Positions 54,708 through 63,939 of a stretch of DNA of 64,000 nt are shown here, one piece after another. The DNA comes from Micromonospora thermarum (GTDB lineage: Bacteria > Actinomycetota > Actinomycetes > Mycobacteriales > Micromonosporaceae). The notes below the pieces were generated by a model. It made no database searches. It saw only the letters and a program-made list of their open reading frames with translations, and was not told the origin of the DNA. Position 1 is the first letter of the stretch; every line of letters starts with the position of its first letter. The DNA is taken from contig NZ_JAATEO010000006.1 of assembly GCF_012034245.1 (NCBI RefSeq), forward strand, positions 1-64,000, given 5' to 3'. The position numbers and the translations under genes were made by a program.

Positions 54708-54811
54708 ACCGACGGGCTACCCGACGCTGGGGTTGGTATACCGACGGTCAGTAGCACTGGAGCGATCGCCGGCGGGACAAACCGCACAAGGAGCTCTGAA
54801 CGTAGTGATGG

Positions 54812-55525
54812 TCAGGCCGCCGCCGGCCTGCGGGCCCGCGCGTGGGCGACGGCCCGCCCGCGTTCCGACTCCGGAAAGCGGTCGAGCATGGCGCGCACCT
54901 CGTCGGCGCTCACGTTGGCACCGAACAACTCACTGCCCGGTTCGAGCCGTACGCCCTCGGCGAGGGGACCCGCGACGACCGGATCGAAGCCGAGCCGGTC
55001 CACCAGGGACGCGACGACGGCGAGGTCGGCGGTGTCGTCGCCGGCGATCGCGATGGCCTTGCGACCGGTCGCGCCCTCCGGCCGCGCCTCGTCCTCGAGA
55101 TCGTGGTATCCCATGTGGTTGAACGCCTTGACGACGCGGGAACCGGGCAGGAAGGCCTGCACCGTCTCGCTCGACGAGGTGCGCGGGTCGGTGAGGTCGT
55201 CCCGGATGCCGTCGACCTCCCACCAGTAGTTCATGGCGTCGACGACGAGCTTGCCGCGCAACGCCTCGGCGGGAATCCTGCGGTACTTGCCGAGCGGGAG
55301 GGCGAGGATGACGACGTCGGCGCCGGCCACGGCGTCGGCCGCGGTGGTGGCGACCGCTCCGGGCGTGAGCACCTCGACGGTGAGGGCGATCCTCGCCGGG
55401 TCACCCGAACCGGCGATGAGCACCCGGTAGCCGGCGGCGAGGGCGAGCCGGGCGAGCACGGTGCCCACCTTGCCGGCCCCGAGGATGCCGAGGGTCTGTG
55501 GCCCGTTCAGGGCGCTCTCGTTCAT
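54812..55525 (-). CDS. NADP/F420 oxidoreductase-type reductase
   Basis: 237 residues. Rossmann start [20 protein letters not shown] and IAGSGDP, the NADP-phosphate loop typical of F420H2:NADP oxidoreductases and ProC-like coenzyme F420-dependent reductases. [15 protein letters not shown] is a family motif. It could supply reduced cofactor to the two LLM enzymes encoded just upstream on the same strand (gap 40 bases). GGAAGG precedes the ATG. Confidence 0.85.
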   Translation of the reverse strand: MNESALNGPQTLGILGAGKVGTVLARLALAAGYRVLIAGSGDPARIALTVEVLTPGAVATTAADAVAGADVVILALPLGKYRRIPAEALRGKLVVDAMNYWWEVDGIRDDLTDPRTSSSETVQAFLPGSRVVKAFNHMGYHDLEDEARPEGATGRKAIAIAGDDTADLAVVASLVDRLGFDPVVAGPLAEGVRLEPGSELFGANVSADEVRAMLDRFPESERGRAVAHARARRPAAA

Positions 55526-55565
55526 GTCTTCCTTCCGGGTGCCGACGGGGCGTCCGTGGGCACGG

Positions 55566-56597
55566 TCAACTGGCCAGGATGTCGCGCACCAGGGGGATCA
55601 CCCGCGTGCCGTACAGTTCGACGGCGCGCATCCGGGCGCTCACCGACTGCGCGCCGGCGGTGTAGATGAGGTCGAACCGGCCGACGCCGAGGCTGCGGAT
55701 CGCGCGGGCCATGCGGCGAGCCACGGTCTCCGGAGAGCCGATGTAGAGAGAACCGTGCGCCACCTCGGCGTCGAACTCCTCGCGACGGATCGGCGGCCAG
55801 CCCCGTAGCGCACCGATCCGGTCCCGCATGACGCGGTAGTGCGGCCAGAACAGTTCCTTCGCCTCCTCGTCGGTGTCGGCGGTGAATCCTGGCGAGTGCA
55901 TCCCCACCGGGTACGCGGTCGTGCCGAACTGCTCGGCGGCCCGCCGGTACAGGTCGATGTAGGGCGCGAAACGCTCGGGAGCGCCGCCGATGATGGCGAG
56001 CATGAGCGGGAAGCCGTAGTGGGCGGTACGCACCACCGACTGCGGCGAGCCGCCGACGCCCACCCAGGTGGTGAGGCGCCCCGATTCCGTCTTCGGGAAG
56101 ACGTCGGCGTGCTCGAGCGGCGCACGCATGGTGCCGCTCCAGGTGACCGGCTTCTCCTCCAGCAGCTTCGCGAACAGCTCGATCTTCTCCTCGAACAGCA
56201 CGTCGTAGTCGCTCAGGTCGTAGCCGAACAGAGGGAAGGACTCGGTGAACGAGCCGCGACCGAGAATGACCTCGGCCCGGCCGTTCGACAGCGCGTCCAC
56301 CGTCGCGAAGCGCTGGAACACCCGGACCGGGTCGTCCGAGCTCAGCACGGTCACGCCGGACGCGAGCCGGATGCGCGAGGTACGGGTGGCGATCCCTGCC
56401 AGCACGGTCTCGGGCGTCGACACCGAGTACTCCGGCCGGTGGTGCTCGCCGAGGGCGATGACGTCGACGCCGAGATCGTCCGCCAGCACCGCCTCGTCGA
56501 CGACCTGCCGGATCGCCGCAGCGTAGGACACGGGCTTGCCGGAGTCGTCCTCCGGCACGTCGCCGAAGGTGTCGAGGCCGAACACGAGGTCAGACAT
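55566..56597 (-). CDS. LLM-class flavin/F420-dependent oxidoreductase (paralogue 2)
   Basis: 343 residues, luciferase-like TIM barrel. Segments shared with its neighbour include [74 protein letters not shown] and [20 protein letters not shown]. It overlaps the upstream paralogue by 8 bases. Cofactor (FMN or F420) and substrate unknown. The start at 56597 is set by the family N-terminus [13 protein letters not shown]. Confidence 0.92.
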   Translation of the reverse strand: MSDLVFGLDTFGDVPEDDSGKPVSYAAAIRQVVDEAVLADDLGVDVIALGEHHRPEYSVSTPETVLAGIATRTSRIRLASGVTVLSSDDPVRVFQRFATVDALSNGRAEVILGRGSFTESFPLFGYDLSDYDVLFEEKIELFAKLLEEKPVTWSGTMRAPLEHADVFPKTESGRLTTWVGVGGSPQSVVRTAHYGFPLMLAIIGGAPERFAPYIDLYRRAAEQFGTTAYPVGMHSPGFTADTDEEAKELFWPHYRVMRDRIGALRGWPPIRREEFDAEVAHGSLYIGSPETVARRMARAIRSLGVGRFDLIYTAGAQSVSARMRAVELYGTRVIPLVRDILAS

Positions 56598-57639
56598 GGG
56601 TGGGCTCCTTTGCCAGCAGCTCCCGGACACGCGGGGCGACCTCGCTGCCCAGCAGCTCGATCGTGCGTGCGCGTGCCTCGCGGGGCAGGTGCATGATGTC
56701 GTACTTGAGGTCGAAGCGGCTCAGCCGCAGATCCCGGGCCACCGTGGCGATCTTCCGCGCGACCGTCTCGGGTGACCCGACGAAGAGCGCCCCGTGGTCG
56801 ATCTCGGCCTCGTAGCGTCGGCGGTCCGGCTTGTAGAACCCGCGTTCCTCGGCGGCCCGCGCGACGACCGGCTGCCAGTACCGCCACCAGGTCTCCACCG
56901 CCTCCTCGTCGGTGTCCGCGACGAGGCCGAGCGAGTGCTGCCCGATCGGCTGGACGGAGTGCCCGACCTGTTCGAGCACCCGGAGGTAGAGGTCGACGTG
57001 ACCGGCGAACCGCTGCGGGCGGCCGCCGATGATCGCGAGCATGAGCGGGAGTCCGTAGCGAGCGGCGCGGATCACCGAATTCGGGCTCCCGCCGACGCCG
57101 ATCCAGGTCGGGATGCCTCCCGCCCGCATCCTCGGATGCAGCCGCTGCGCGACCAGGGGGCTGCGTACGGTACCCGACCAGGTGACCGGTTCGTCCCGCT
57201 GCAGCCGTACGAAGAGATCGAGCTTCTCCTCGAACAACCGGTCGTAGTCCGCCAGGTCGTAACCGAACAGCGGGAACGACTCGGTCGCCGACGCGCGGCC
57301 GAGGACGACCTGGGCGCGGCCGTTCGAGACCGCGTCGAGGGTCGAGAACTCGTGGTAGAGCCGTACCGGGTCGTTGGTGCTGAGCACGGTGACCGAGGTG
57401 CCGAGACGGATGCGGTCGGTCGCCGTCGCGATCGCCCCGAGCAGCACGGGCGCCGCCGAGTCGGTGTGACCCTCCCGGTAGTGCTCGCCCACGCTGAACA
57501 CGTCGAGCCCGACCGACTCCGCGAGCCGCGCCTCGTCGACGAGCAGCCGCACGGTCTCGGCGTCGCTCAGGATCCGGTCACCGTCGCCGGCCACCTCGCC
57601 GAACGAGTTGAGCCCCAGTTCGAAGCCGTCCGCTGTCAC
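56590..57639 (-). CDS. LLM-class flavin/F420-dependent oxidoreductase (paralogue 1)
   Basis: 349 residues. [80 protein letters not shown]. The tandem arrangement with a close paralogue suggests gene duplication. The GTG start at 57639 follows GGAGGAG. It is the first gene of the operon, divergent from a MarR regulator with two palindromic sites in the gap. Confidence 0.92.
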   Translation of the reverse strand: MTADGFELGLNSFGEVAGDGDRILSDAETVRLLVDEARLAESVGLDVFSVGEHYREGHTDSAAPVLLGAIATATDRIRLGTSVTVLSTNDPVRLYHEFSTLDAVSNGRAQVVLGRASATESFPLFGYDLADYDRLFEEKLDLFVRLQRDEPVTWSGTVRSPLVAQRLHPRMRAGGIPTWIGVGGSPNSVIRAARYGLPLMLAIIGGRPQRFAGHVDLYLRVLEQVGHSVQPIGQHSLGLVADTDEEAVETWWRYWQPVVARAAEERGFYKPDRRRYEAEIDHGALFVGSPETVARKIATVARDLRLSRFDLKYDIMHLPREARARTIELLGSEVAPRVRELLAKEPTHV

Positions 57640-57699
57640 CGGCTCCTCCTCCCGTCGTCCCCCAGGTGGGCTACCCGCACCAGCGGGCGCCCCTCCACG

Positions 57700-57713
57700 A
57701 TTGACACGTCAAC
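57700..57713. promoter_or_regulatory. MarR operator 1
   Basis: TTGAC-AC-GTCAA (57701-57712), next to the LLM operon start. Confidence 0.75.
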
Positions 57714-57728
57714 CATGTTAGCCTGCTA

Positions 57729-57742
57729 ATTGACATGTCAAT
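57729..57742. promoter_or_regulatory. MarR operator 2
   Basis: ATTGACATGTCAAT, a perfect 14-bp palindrome 12 bases before the marR ATG and 29 bp centre-to-centre from operator 1. Confidence 0.85.
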
Positions 57743-57754
57743 CAGGAGTGGAAG

Positions 57755-58246
57755 ATGACGAAGGCCACACCCCACCGGCGGAGCCGCCGTCAACTGCCGA
57801 CCGCCGACGAGCTACGGATCTGGCGGGACTTCATCGAGACGGCGGAGGCGCTCAGGTCCCGGCTCGCGTCGCGCCTCCAGGTCGAGTCCTCGCTCTCGCC
57901 GAGCGACTACGCCGTCCTGCTCGCTCTCAGCGAGGCACAGGACCGGCAGCTGCGCTCCTCGGAACTCGCGGCGCACATCGGGTGGGAACGTAGCCGGCTC
58001 TCCCACCACCTCGGCCGGATGGAGCGGCGCGGGCTCATCCGCCGCCAGGAGTGCGCAACCGATCCCCGGGGGGCGGAGGTCCACCTCACGCCGAGCGGGG
58101 CCGAGGCGTTCCGCGGCTCCACCGTCCCGCACCTGCGCGCCATCCGCGAATTCTTCGTCGACGCCCTCACGCCGGAGCAGCTCCGCGCGGCGGGCGAGAT
58201 CGCCGCGGCACTCCGCGTACACCTGGACGCGCGGGACAAGGAATGA
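57755..58246 (+). CDS. MarR family regulator
   Basis: 163 residues. Winged helix: SLSPSDYAVLLALSEAQDRQ, LRSSELAAHIGWERSRLSHH, LGRMERRGLIRRQECATDPR. The operators in the 115-base divergent gap indicate repression of itself and of the LLM operon. GGAGTGGA precedes the ATG. Confidence 0.92.
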   Translation: MTKATPHRRSRRQLPTADELRIWRDFIETAEALRSRLASRLQVESSLSPSDYAVLLALSEAQDRQLRSSELAAHIGWERSRLSHHLGRMERRGLIRRQECATDPRGAEVHLTPSGAEAFRGSTVPHLRAIREFFVDALTPEQLRAAGEIAAALRVHLDARDKE

Positions 58247-58398
58247 TCACCGGGGAGCGATGCCATCGACCAAGACGAGCCTCATCCAGGAGAGCCCAAA
58301 AAAATCTCGGACGGCGATGTCGAGAACCCGTGGCCGGCTCCGTCCCGGGGGTGAGCGCGACCAGAATGGGTCGCGCACCAGCATCGAGGAGAAGCACG

Positions 58399-58806
58399 AT
58401 GGCCAAGTACCTGCTGCTCAAGCACTACCGCGGCGGTCCGGCGGCGGTCAACGACGTGCCCATGGACCGGTGGACGCCGGAGGAGATCTCGGCGCACATG
58501 CAGTACATGCACGACTTCGCGGCCCGGCTCGAGGGGACCGGCGAGTTCGTCGACGGTCAGGCGCTCGCCCCCGAGGGGACGTGGGTCCGGTACGACGGTG
58601 AGGGGCGCCCGCCGGTCACCGACGGCCCGTTCGCCGAGACCAAGGACCTCATCGCCGGCTGGATGGTGATCGACGTCGACAGCTACGAGCGCGCCATCGA
58701 GCTGGCCGGGGAGCTGTCGGCCGCCCCCGGGGCGGGCGGGAAGCCGATCCACGAGTGGCTCGAGGTGCGTCCTTTCCTGACCGCGCCGCCCACCATCACG
58801 GAGTGA
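58399..58806 (+). CDS. YCII/DGPF-domain protein
   Basis: 135 residues. The family motif VTDGPFAETKDLIAGWMVID contains DGPF. The fold is a dimeric ferredoxin-like YCII domain. DGPF genes directly precede ECF42 sigma factors in many actinobacteria, and here the sigma gene starts 4 bases after the stop. GAGGAG precedes the ATG. Its molecular role in ECF42 control is not settled. Confidence 0.93.
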   Translation: MAKYLLLKHYRGGPAAVNDVPMDRWTPEEISAHMQYMHDFAARLEGTGEFVDGQALAPEGTWVRYDGEGRPPVTDGPFAETKDLIAGWMVIDVDSYERAIELAGELSAAPGAGGKPIHEWLEVRPFLTAPPTITE

Positions 58807-58810
58807 CCTG

Positions 58811-59956
58811 ATGGACGAGGCCCTGCTCCGGAGCCTCACGCCGACCGTGCTCGGCGTCCTCGTCCGCCGCGGAGCCGACTTCGCAGCGGCCGAGGACGCC
58901 GTGCAGGACGCGCTGGTCGAGGCGCTCCGCGTCTGGCCGGCCGACCCGCCGCGGGACCCGAAGGGCTGGCTGGTCACCGTGGCCTGGCGCCGGTTCCTCG
59001 ACGCGACCCGGGCCGACGCCGCCCGCCGCCGACGTGAGGACCTCGTCGACGAGGAGCCGGCACCCGGCCCCGTGCCCGCGGTCGACGACACGCTCCAGCT
59101 CTACTTCCTGTGCGCCCACCCGTCGCTGACGCCGTCGTCCGCGGTCGCGCTCACGCTGCGCGCCGTCGGTGGGCTGACCACCCGCCAGATCGCCCAGGCC
59201 TACCTGGTGCCCGAGGCGACCATGGCGCAACGCATCAGCCGGGCCAAGCGCACCGTCTCCGGCGGGCGCCTCGACCAGCCCGGCGACGTCGCCACCGTGC
59301 TGCGCGTTCTCTACCTGGTCTTCAACGAGGGCTACTCCGGCGACGTCGACCTGGCCGCCGAGGCCATCCGGCTCACCCGGCAGCTCGCAGCCGCGATCGA
59401 CCACCCCGAGGTGGCGGGGCTGCTCGCCCTCATGCTGCTGCACCACGCCCGCCGCGCCACCCGGACCGCGCCCGACGGCAGCCTGGTGCCGCTCGCCGAG
59501 CAGGACCGCCGCCGATGGGACACCACGTCGATCGCCGAGGGCGTCGAGATCCTGCAGGCGGCCCTGGCCCGTGACCGCCTGGGCGAGTTCCAGGCCCAGG
59601 CCGCCATCGCGGCACTGCACGCCGACGCGCCCACCGCCGAGGAGACCGACTGGGTGCAGATCGTCGAGTGGTACGACGAACTCACCCGCCTGACCGACAG
59701 CCCGGTCGTCCGGCTCAACCGCGCGGTGGCCGTCGGCGAGGCCGACGGACCGCGCGCCGGGCTGGCGGCGCTCGCCGCGCTCGACGACTCGCTGCCCCGC
59801 CACGCGGCGGTGGCAGCGTACCTGCACGAACGCGACGGCGACCTGGCGACGGCGGCCCGGCTGTACGCCGAGGCGGCCCGACGAGCACCCAACCTCGCCG
59901 AGCGCGACCACCTGACGCGCCAGGCCGCCCGGCTCAACGCCCGGTGGGGTCGCTGA
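58811..59956 (+). CDS. ECF42-group sigma factor (DUF6596, TPR C-terminus)
   Basis: 381 residues. Region 2 about 8-80 (RRGADFAAAEDAVQDALVEA, KGWLVTVAWRRFLDATRADA), region 4 about 115-175 (GLTTRQIAQAYLVPEATMAQ, RISRAKRTV), then a long ECF42 C-terminal extension (VLYLVFNEGYSGD, LNRAVAVGEADGPRAGLAAL) with TPR-like helices. No anti-sigma factor is adjacent. Control is thought to act through the C-terminal extension and the DGPF partner. Confidence 0.94.
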   Translation: MDEALLRSLTPTVLGVLVRRGADFAAAEDAVQDALVEALRVWPADPPRDPKGWLVTVAWRRFLDATRADAARRRREDLVDEEPAPGPVPAVDDTLQLYFLCAHPSLTPSSAVALTLRAVGGLTTRQIAQAYLVPEATMAQRISRAKRTVSGGRLDQPGDVATVLRVLYLVFNEGYSGDVDLAAEAIRLTRQLAAAIDHPEVAGLLALMLLHHARRATRTAPDGSLVPLAEQDRRRWDTTSIAEGVEILQAALARDRLGEFQAQAAIAALHADAPTAEETDWVQIVEWYDELTRLTDSPVVRLNRAVAVGEADGPRAGLAALAALDDSLPRHAAVAAYLHERDGDLATAARLYAEAARRAPNLAERDHLTRQAARLNARWGR

Positions 59957-60048
59957 CCCGCCGGTGCGGCGCCAGCTTCGCAAGAACGCCACTTCGGCCT
60001 CCCCGAAGAGTGACCGACAGCGCCACTGGCGCTGGCAACAGCTCCGGC

Positions 60049-60837
60049 TCACTCACGGGTGCGGCAGTCATGGAATTCACTCCGCAGCCGTGTGGCCCGG
60101 CCCCGCCGGTCGTCCACCTTGTCGCGTCGTGGCTTGAGCACGCTCGTCAGATGAAGTTGCGCGTCTTCCGGAGCGCCGTTCATCGGCACCTCGTACGTTG
60201 CCACCCGCTCCAGCCAGTCATGGGCCAGGTGGCCCCGGTCCGGATCGCCAACGAGGACTCGAGCGCCGTTCGCCACGACGCGGGCGAAGAATGGCAGCAT
60301 CCGGGCCGCGACGGACGGGTGGTAGAGCGCGTCGCCGGCCAACACCACATCCACGCCGTCAACGTCGCCGTCCAGCAGGTCACTCGACGACAGGGTCAAC
60401 TCGACGCCGTTCGCGTGGGCGTTGGCGTTGATTGCCGCGATCGAGTAGGGGTCGATGTCGTTGGCGGTGACCCCGGCGGCGCCGGCTATCGCCGCGGCGA
60501 TAGCGACCAGTCCGGAGCCGGATGCGACATCGAGGACATGGCGACCGGCCACGGTGTCCGGGTGATCGAGGATGTACCGCGCAAGACCCTGCCCGCCGGT
60601 CCAGGCCGACGCCCAGAACGGCGGCGGGAGAACGTGCCCCGCCTCGGCTTCGAGCCGTGCCCAGAGGACGATCGCGTCCTCGGCCATGACCAGTCGCACC
60701 TCTGGCACCAGCGGCACCGCGGCCAGCCGGAGCCGGTCGACGCTGGCGGTCTCGGCCGTGCACTCGGGGGCGGACAGCGCTTGCGACACGAGCGGTTCGA
60801 GGCCGGGAAGAACCGCGGTGTCGGAACGGACCGGCAT
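60049..60837 (-). CDS. class I SAM-dependent methyltransferase (METTL16/ETFB-lysine type)
   Basis: 262 residues from the ATG at 60837; an in-frame TTG at 60909 would add 24. PPPFWASAWTGGQGLARYIL, the SAM motif VLDVASGSGLVAIAAAIAGA, acidic loop ANDIDPYSIAAINANAHANG, and motif LAGDALYHPSVAARML. It matches nicotinamide-N-methyltransferase-like/ETF-beta lysine methyltransferase proteins. The substrate is probably a protein lysine or small molecule. Weak ribosome site, start uncertain. Confidence 0.8.
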   Translation of the reverse strand: MPVRSDTAVLPGLEPLVSQALSAPECTAETASVDRLRLAAVPLVPEVRLVMAEDAIVLWARLEAEAGHVLPPPFWASAWTGGQGLARYILDHPDTVAGRHVLDVASGSGLVAIAAAIAGAAGVTANDIDPYSIAAINANAHANGVELTLSSSDLLDGDVDGVDVVLAGDALYHPSVAARMLPFFARVVANGARVLVGDPDRGHLAHDWLERVATYEVPMNGAPEDAQLHLTSVLKPRRDKVDDRRGRATRLRSEFHDCRTRE

Positions 60838-60911
60838 TCGCCGGCCCGTGGTCTCGGCCGCCGCCGTGACGACGGGCGGGGCCTCGTCGCCACGGCTTGG
60901 CGGAGTCAACC

Positions 60912-61115
60912 TCAGACCAGACGGATGTTGGCGGCCTGAAGGCCCTTCTGGCCCTGCTCGACGTCGAACTCGACCCGCTGGTTCTCTTCGAGGCTACGGA
61001 ACCCGCTCGACGAGATGGCGGAGAAGTGCGCGAAGACGTCAGCGCCGCCGCCATCCTGCGCGATGAAGCCGAAGCCCTTGTCCGCGTTGAACCACTTGAC
61101 TGTGCCGAATGCCAT
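60912..61115 (-). CDS. cspA: cold-shock protein
   Basis: 67 residues, one CSD. RNP1 KGFGFI and RNP2 VFAHFS (usually VFVHFS) are intact. Single-stranded nucleic-acid chaperone. AAAGGAGAAG precedes the ATG. The leader contains a strong hairpin (61201-61235). A DEAD-box helicase gene lies upstream on the same strand, a pairing typical of cold-response functions. Confidence 0.97.
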   Translation of the reverse strand: MAFGTVKWFNADKGFGFIAQDGGGADVFAHFSAISSSGFRSLEENQRVEFDVEQGQKGLQAANIRLV

Positions 61116-61200
61116 GTCTTCTCCTTTGAAGTAGCTCATCGAGCCACGCACGGACCCTCGGTTGCCGCCACTGCTGTTCCGGTAGAACCGGCAGGACAAA

Positions 61201-61235
61201 CAGCGCCTGGCGGGTTGGATACCCACCAGGCGCTG
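61201..61235 (-). terminator. hairpin upstream of cspA (terminator of helicase gene or cspA leader element)
   Basis: CAGCGCCTGG (61201-61210) pairs with CCAGGCGCTG (61226-61235), extended inward by GGGT/ACCC across one mismatch, loop about 5 bases. It is 77 bases past the helicase stop in the direction of transcription and 86 bases before the cspA start, so it may terminate helicase transcripts or structure the cspA 5' leader. Confidence 0.6.
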
Positions 61236-61311
61236 GCAAAGTATGCGGCAATCGAAGGTTGCAGTCCGGTGAGGCTAGCACGTGCACGCCGCCCACGCGG
61301 TGTTTTCGTCG

Positions 61312-62739
61312 TCAGCGCTGACCGCGCCGGCCACCAACCCGCGTACGGGACGAGAACGCCGCCGCACCCCGTGGCCCGGACGTGGATTCCGCGGCACTCG
61401 CCCGACCACTGTCCGAGCCTCTCCCGCGCGTTGCGCTGGCGGTCGATCCGCCCGTCGCCGTGCGCTGATCTGGTCGCCGCGTGGCGCTGTGGCCTCGTCC
61501 GTGATGCGGCGACGTCGTCGCTACGGGAGGCGTCACGAAGCGGCGCTCGCCCGGGGCGAGTTCGGTGAGCAGCGAGTCACCGGGCCCAAGCCGGGTGACC
61601 GTCGGGTTGATGCCCGCCTGACGGGTGAGGTCGCGCACGTCGGTGGCCTGGTCGTCGGTCATCAGGGTGACGACGGTGCCGCTCGCTCCGGCACGCGCGG
61701 TCCGCCCCGAGCGGTGCAGGTATGCCTTGTGCTCGGCGGGCGGGTCGGCGTGGATCACGAGAGCTACATCGTCGACGTGGATACCGCGCGCCGCGATGTC
61801 GGTCGCGACAAGTGTGCGGGCGTCGCCGGCGGAGAAGGCTGCCAGATTGCGGGTACGGGCGTTCTGCGCCAGGTTACCGTGCAGCTCCACGGCGGGCACA
61901 CCCGAGGCGACCAGTTGAGTGGTCAGCTTCTTGGCGCCCCGCTTGGTGCGGGTGAACACGAGCGTGCGCCCCGGGGCGGCCGTCAGGTCGATCAGGACGG
62001 GGAGCCGGTCATCGTGACGCACCTGGAGCACGTGGTGGGTCATCGCGGCGACCGGAGACCTCGCTGAGTCGACGCTGTGGGTGACTGGGTGGGAGAGGTA
62101 CCGCCGCACGAGGACGTCGACGCCCGCGTCGAGCGTCGCCGAGAACAGCAGCCGCTGGGAGCGGGGCGGTGTCTTGTCGAGGAGTCGCCGTACGACCGGC
62201 AGGAAACCGAGGTCGGCCATATGGTCCGCCTCGTCGAGCACCGTGACCTCGACGGCGTCGAGGATCGCGTGGCCGGTCGAAACGTGGTCGGCGAGCCGGC
62301 CGGGGCAGGCGATGAGGATGTCGACTCCGGCACGTAGTGCACCGGCCTGTGGCCGCGCGCTCACCCCGCCGAAGATCGTCAGGGTCCGCAGCGACAGCGC
62401 GGCGACCAGCGGTGCGATCGTCGCTTCGATCTGGGTCGCCAGCTCGCGAGTGGGCGCCAGGATGAGCGAGCGCGGGCGGCCGGGCAGCCGCGGAGACGTG
62501 GCGGCCGAGAGCCGGGCGAGGACCGGGAGAGCGAAGGCGTACGTCTTGCCCGATCCCGTCCTGCCACGACCCAGCACGTCGCGTCCGGCGAGTGAGTCCG
62601 GGAGCGTCGCGGCCTGGATCGGGAATGGCGTGCTGATGCCCACCTGCTGGAGCGCGGCGACGAGGCGGCCGGGCACACCGAGGTCGGCGAAGGAGGTGGG
62701 TGTGACGAGGGGTGTCTTGCTGGGGCGGCGTGCCGCCAT
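61312..62739 (-). CDS. DEAD-box RNA helicase
   Basis: 475 residues. Q motif FADLGVPGRLVAALQQVGIS, Walker A GRGRTGSGKT (the usual A at the first position is G), PTRELA, TPGR-like ACPGR, DEAD as VLDEADHMADLGF, SAT, and the C-domain ARGIHVDDVALVIHAD with HRSGRTARAG. The basic, Arg/Ser/Gly-rich tail (about 400-475) would bind RNA. Unwinds RNA, probably in cold adaptation or ribosome assembly. Confidence 0.95.
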   Translation of the reverse strand: MAARRPSKTPLVTPTSFADLGVPGRLVAALQQVGISTPFPIQAATLPDSLAGRDVLGRGRTGSGKTYAFALPVLARLSAATSPRLPGRPRSLILAPTRELATQIEATIAPLVAALSLRTLTIFGGVSARPQAGALRAGVDILIACPGRLADHVSTGHAILDAVEVTVLDEADHMADLGFLPVVRRLLDKTPPRSQRLLFSATLDAGVDVLVRRYLSHPVTHSVDSARSPVAAMTHHVLQVRHDDRLPVLIDLTAAPGRTLVFTRTKRGAKKLTTQLVASGVPAVELHGNLAQNARTRNLAAFSAGDARTLVATDIAARGIHVDDVALVIHADPPAEHKAYLHRSGRTARAGASGTVVTLMTDDQATDVRDLTRQAGINPTVTRLGPGDSLLTELAPGERRFVTPPVATTSPHHGRGHSATRRPDQRTATGGSTASATRGRGSDSGRASAAESTSGPRGAAAFSSRTRVGGRRGQR

Positions 62740-63299
62740 GTGGGTCTCCGAACGTGGAAGGGGTCGTCCTGCACGGCGCTGACCGGGTTGGTCGCGGCGC
62801 GGGTGGTCGACATCAGATGCAGGCCGTGGTCGGAACCGGCGGACTGGTTGATCAATCTACCCGTACCCTGACCCCAGGCCGTACACGATGGCTTTTTGGG
62901 TTAGGGTTTCGACGGGCCGAGCGGAACGGATTCAACGCCACCGGCGAGCGGCCGGATCGTCCCACTCATCTTCCGCACCCGGCTTGCATGAGCGAGCGGG
63001 TGGGCCGCGCGCTGGCGCGCAAACGTGGAGCAGCTCTTGACTGATGTAACCGCACATGACTCGAATTTGTTTCGTGACGCACCGGGAGCAGACGCTCCCT
63101 TCGCCCACACACCCGCCGTCGACGTGAGTTCGGCTGCGATAATCCGCCTGCGCACCCCGTTCCGCGTCGAGGGTGACGACGACCGGAAGCGGTCGTCCGC
63201 GCCCATCGCCGCTCGTTAGGCGTCACGACGCCACGGAGCCGAGTCGGTAAGGGCTACCACGCGTGTCGGTTCGACGCGTCGCAGGTACCGACGCGCGGG
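62740..63299. other. 560-base spacer
   Basis: No convincing gene. It contains the leader of the helicase gene at its left. Short open frames on both strands lack ribosome sites and protein-like composition. GC content is lower in places (62880-62910, 63030-63080), which may indicate old inserted DNA. Confidence 0.45.
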
Positions 63300-63863
63300 T
63301 CAGCCCGACAGCGGCGCCCGGGCGCGCAGCAGCGCTGCGGCCTGGTCGCACCAGTCGCGATTCTCCTGCTCGAACCGGCGGCCGCGCAGACACGTCAGGT
63401 ACGGCCCGATGCGGTCGCCCTCGCGCAGGAACGTCTCCTCGTCCAGGTCGCCACGCAGCCGCTGCAGCATCCGATCGAAGATCTCCACCTTCGCCGCCGC
63501 CGTGACCGCACGCTCCTCGAGCTGGGCGATGACCGGGGCCGGGTCCAGCCGGTCGACGGCCTGGACCATGACGAGCAGATCCTCCCGGATGGACGACGGC
63601 TTCGACGGCGTCGCGGCGAACGTGGCCAGCTCCGCGAGGCCGGCGTCGGTGACCGTGAACAGTCGCTTGTTGGGCCGGTCCCGCTGGATGACCTGCCGGC
63701 CGGAGATCAGCCCCTCGCGCTCCAGCTTGGCCAGCTCGGCGTAGAGCTGCTGAGGTACCGCGTACCAGAAGTTCGACAGCGACACGTCGAAGATCTTGGC
63801 CAGCTGGTACCCGCTGTACTCGCCGTCGAGCAGCGCCGCCAGCACCGCGTGGCGCAACGCCAT
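63300..63863 (-). CDS. PadR family transcriptional regulator
   Basis: 187 residues. The PadR winged helix is ALRHAVLAALLDGEYSGYQL, FWYAVPQQLYAELAKLEREG, and the C-terminal Vir-type helices run from about 95. The start at 63863 follows GGGAGG, and the upstream in-frame ATG is discarded. It is divergent from an NTF2-like gene, with an inverted repeat in the 76-base gap. Confidence 0.92.
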   Translation of the reverse strand: MALRHAVLAALLDGEYSGYQLAKIFDVSLSNFWYAVPQQLYAELAKLEREGLISGRQVIQRDRPNKRLFTVTDAGLAELATFAATPSKPSSIREDLLVMVQAVDRLDPAPVIAQLEERAVTAAAKVEIFDRMLQRLRGDLDEETFLREGDRIGPYLTCLRGRRFEQENRDWCDQAAALLRARAPLSG

Positions 63864-63892
63864 CGGCCACACCTCCCACTTCCCTCGCTGCC

Positions 63893-63910
63893 TAGTCAAT
63901 GATATGACTA
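63893..63910. promoter_or_regulatory. PadR operator candidate
   Basis: TAGTCA-ATGATA-TGACTA inverted repeat in an AT-rich stretch between padR and the divergent gene; the AT-rich run continues to 63929. Confidence 0.7.
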
Positions 63911-63939
63911 CTCCTATCGTAGACTATAGGGGAGGCGCC

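Noticed and set aside
54735..54749. ATACCGACGGTCAGTA near 54735 resembling the 43.6-50.2 kb TetR operator
   Set aside because: Spacer is one base and the right arm has a mismatch; no regulon gene is adjacent.
62888..62912. Telomere-like GGGTTAGGGTTT string
   Set aside because: Only two imperfect units in a spacer; no array, no palindromes or terminal features, so chance.
63025..63219. 64-codon plus-strand ORF in the spacer before padR
   Set aside because: No ribosome site, low-complexity, not protein-like; no family resemblance.
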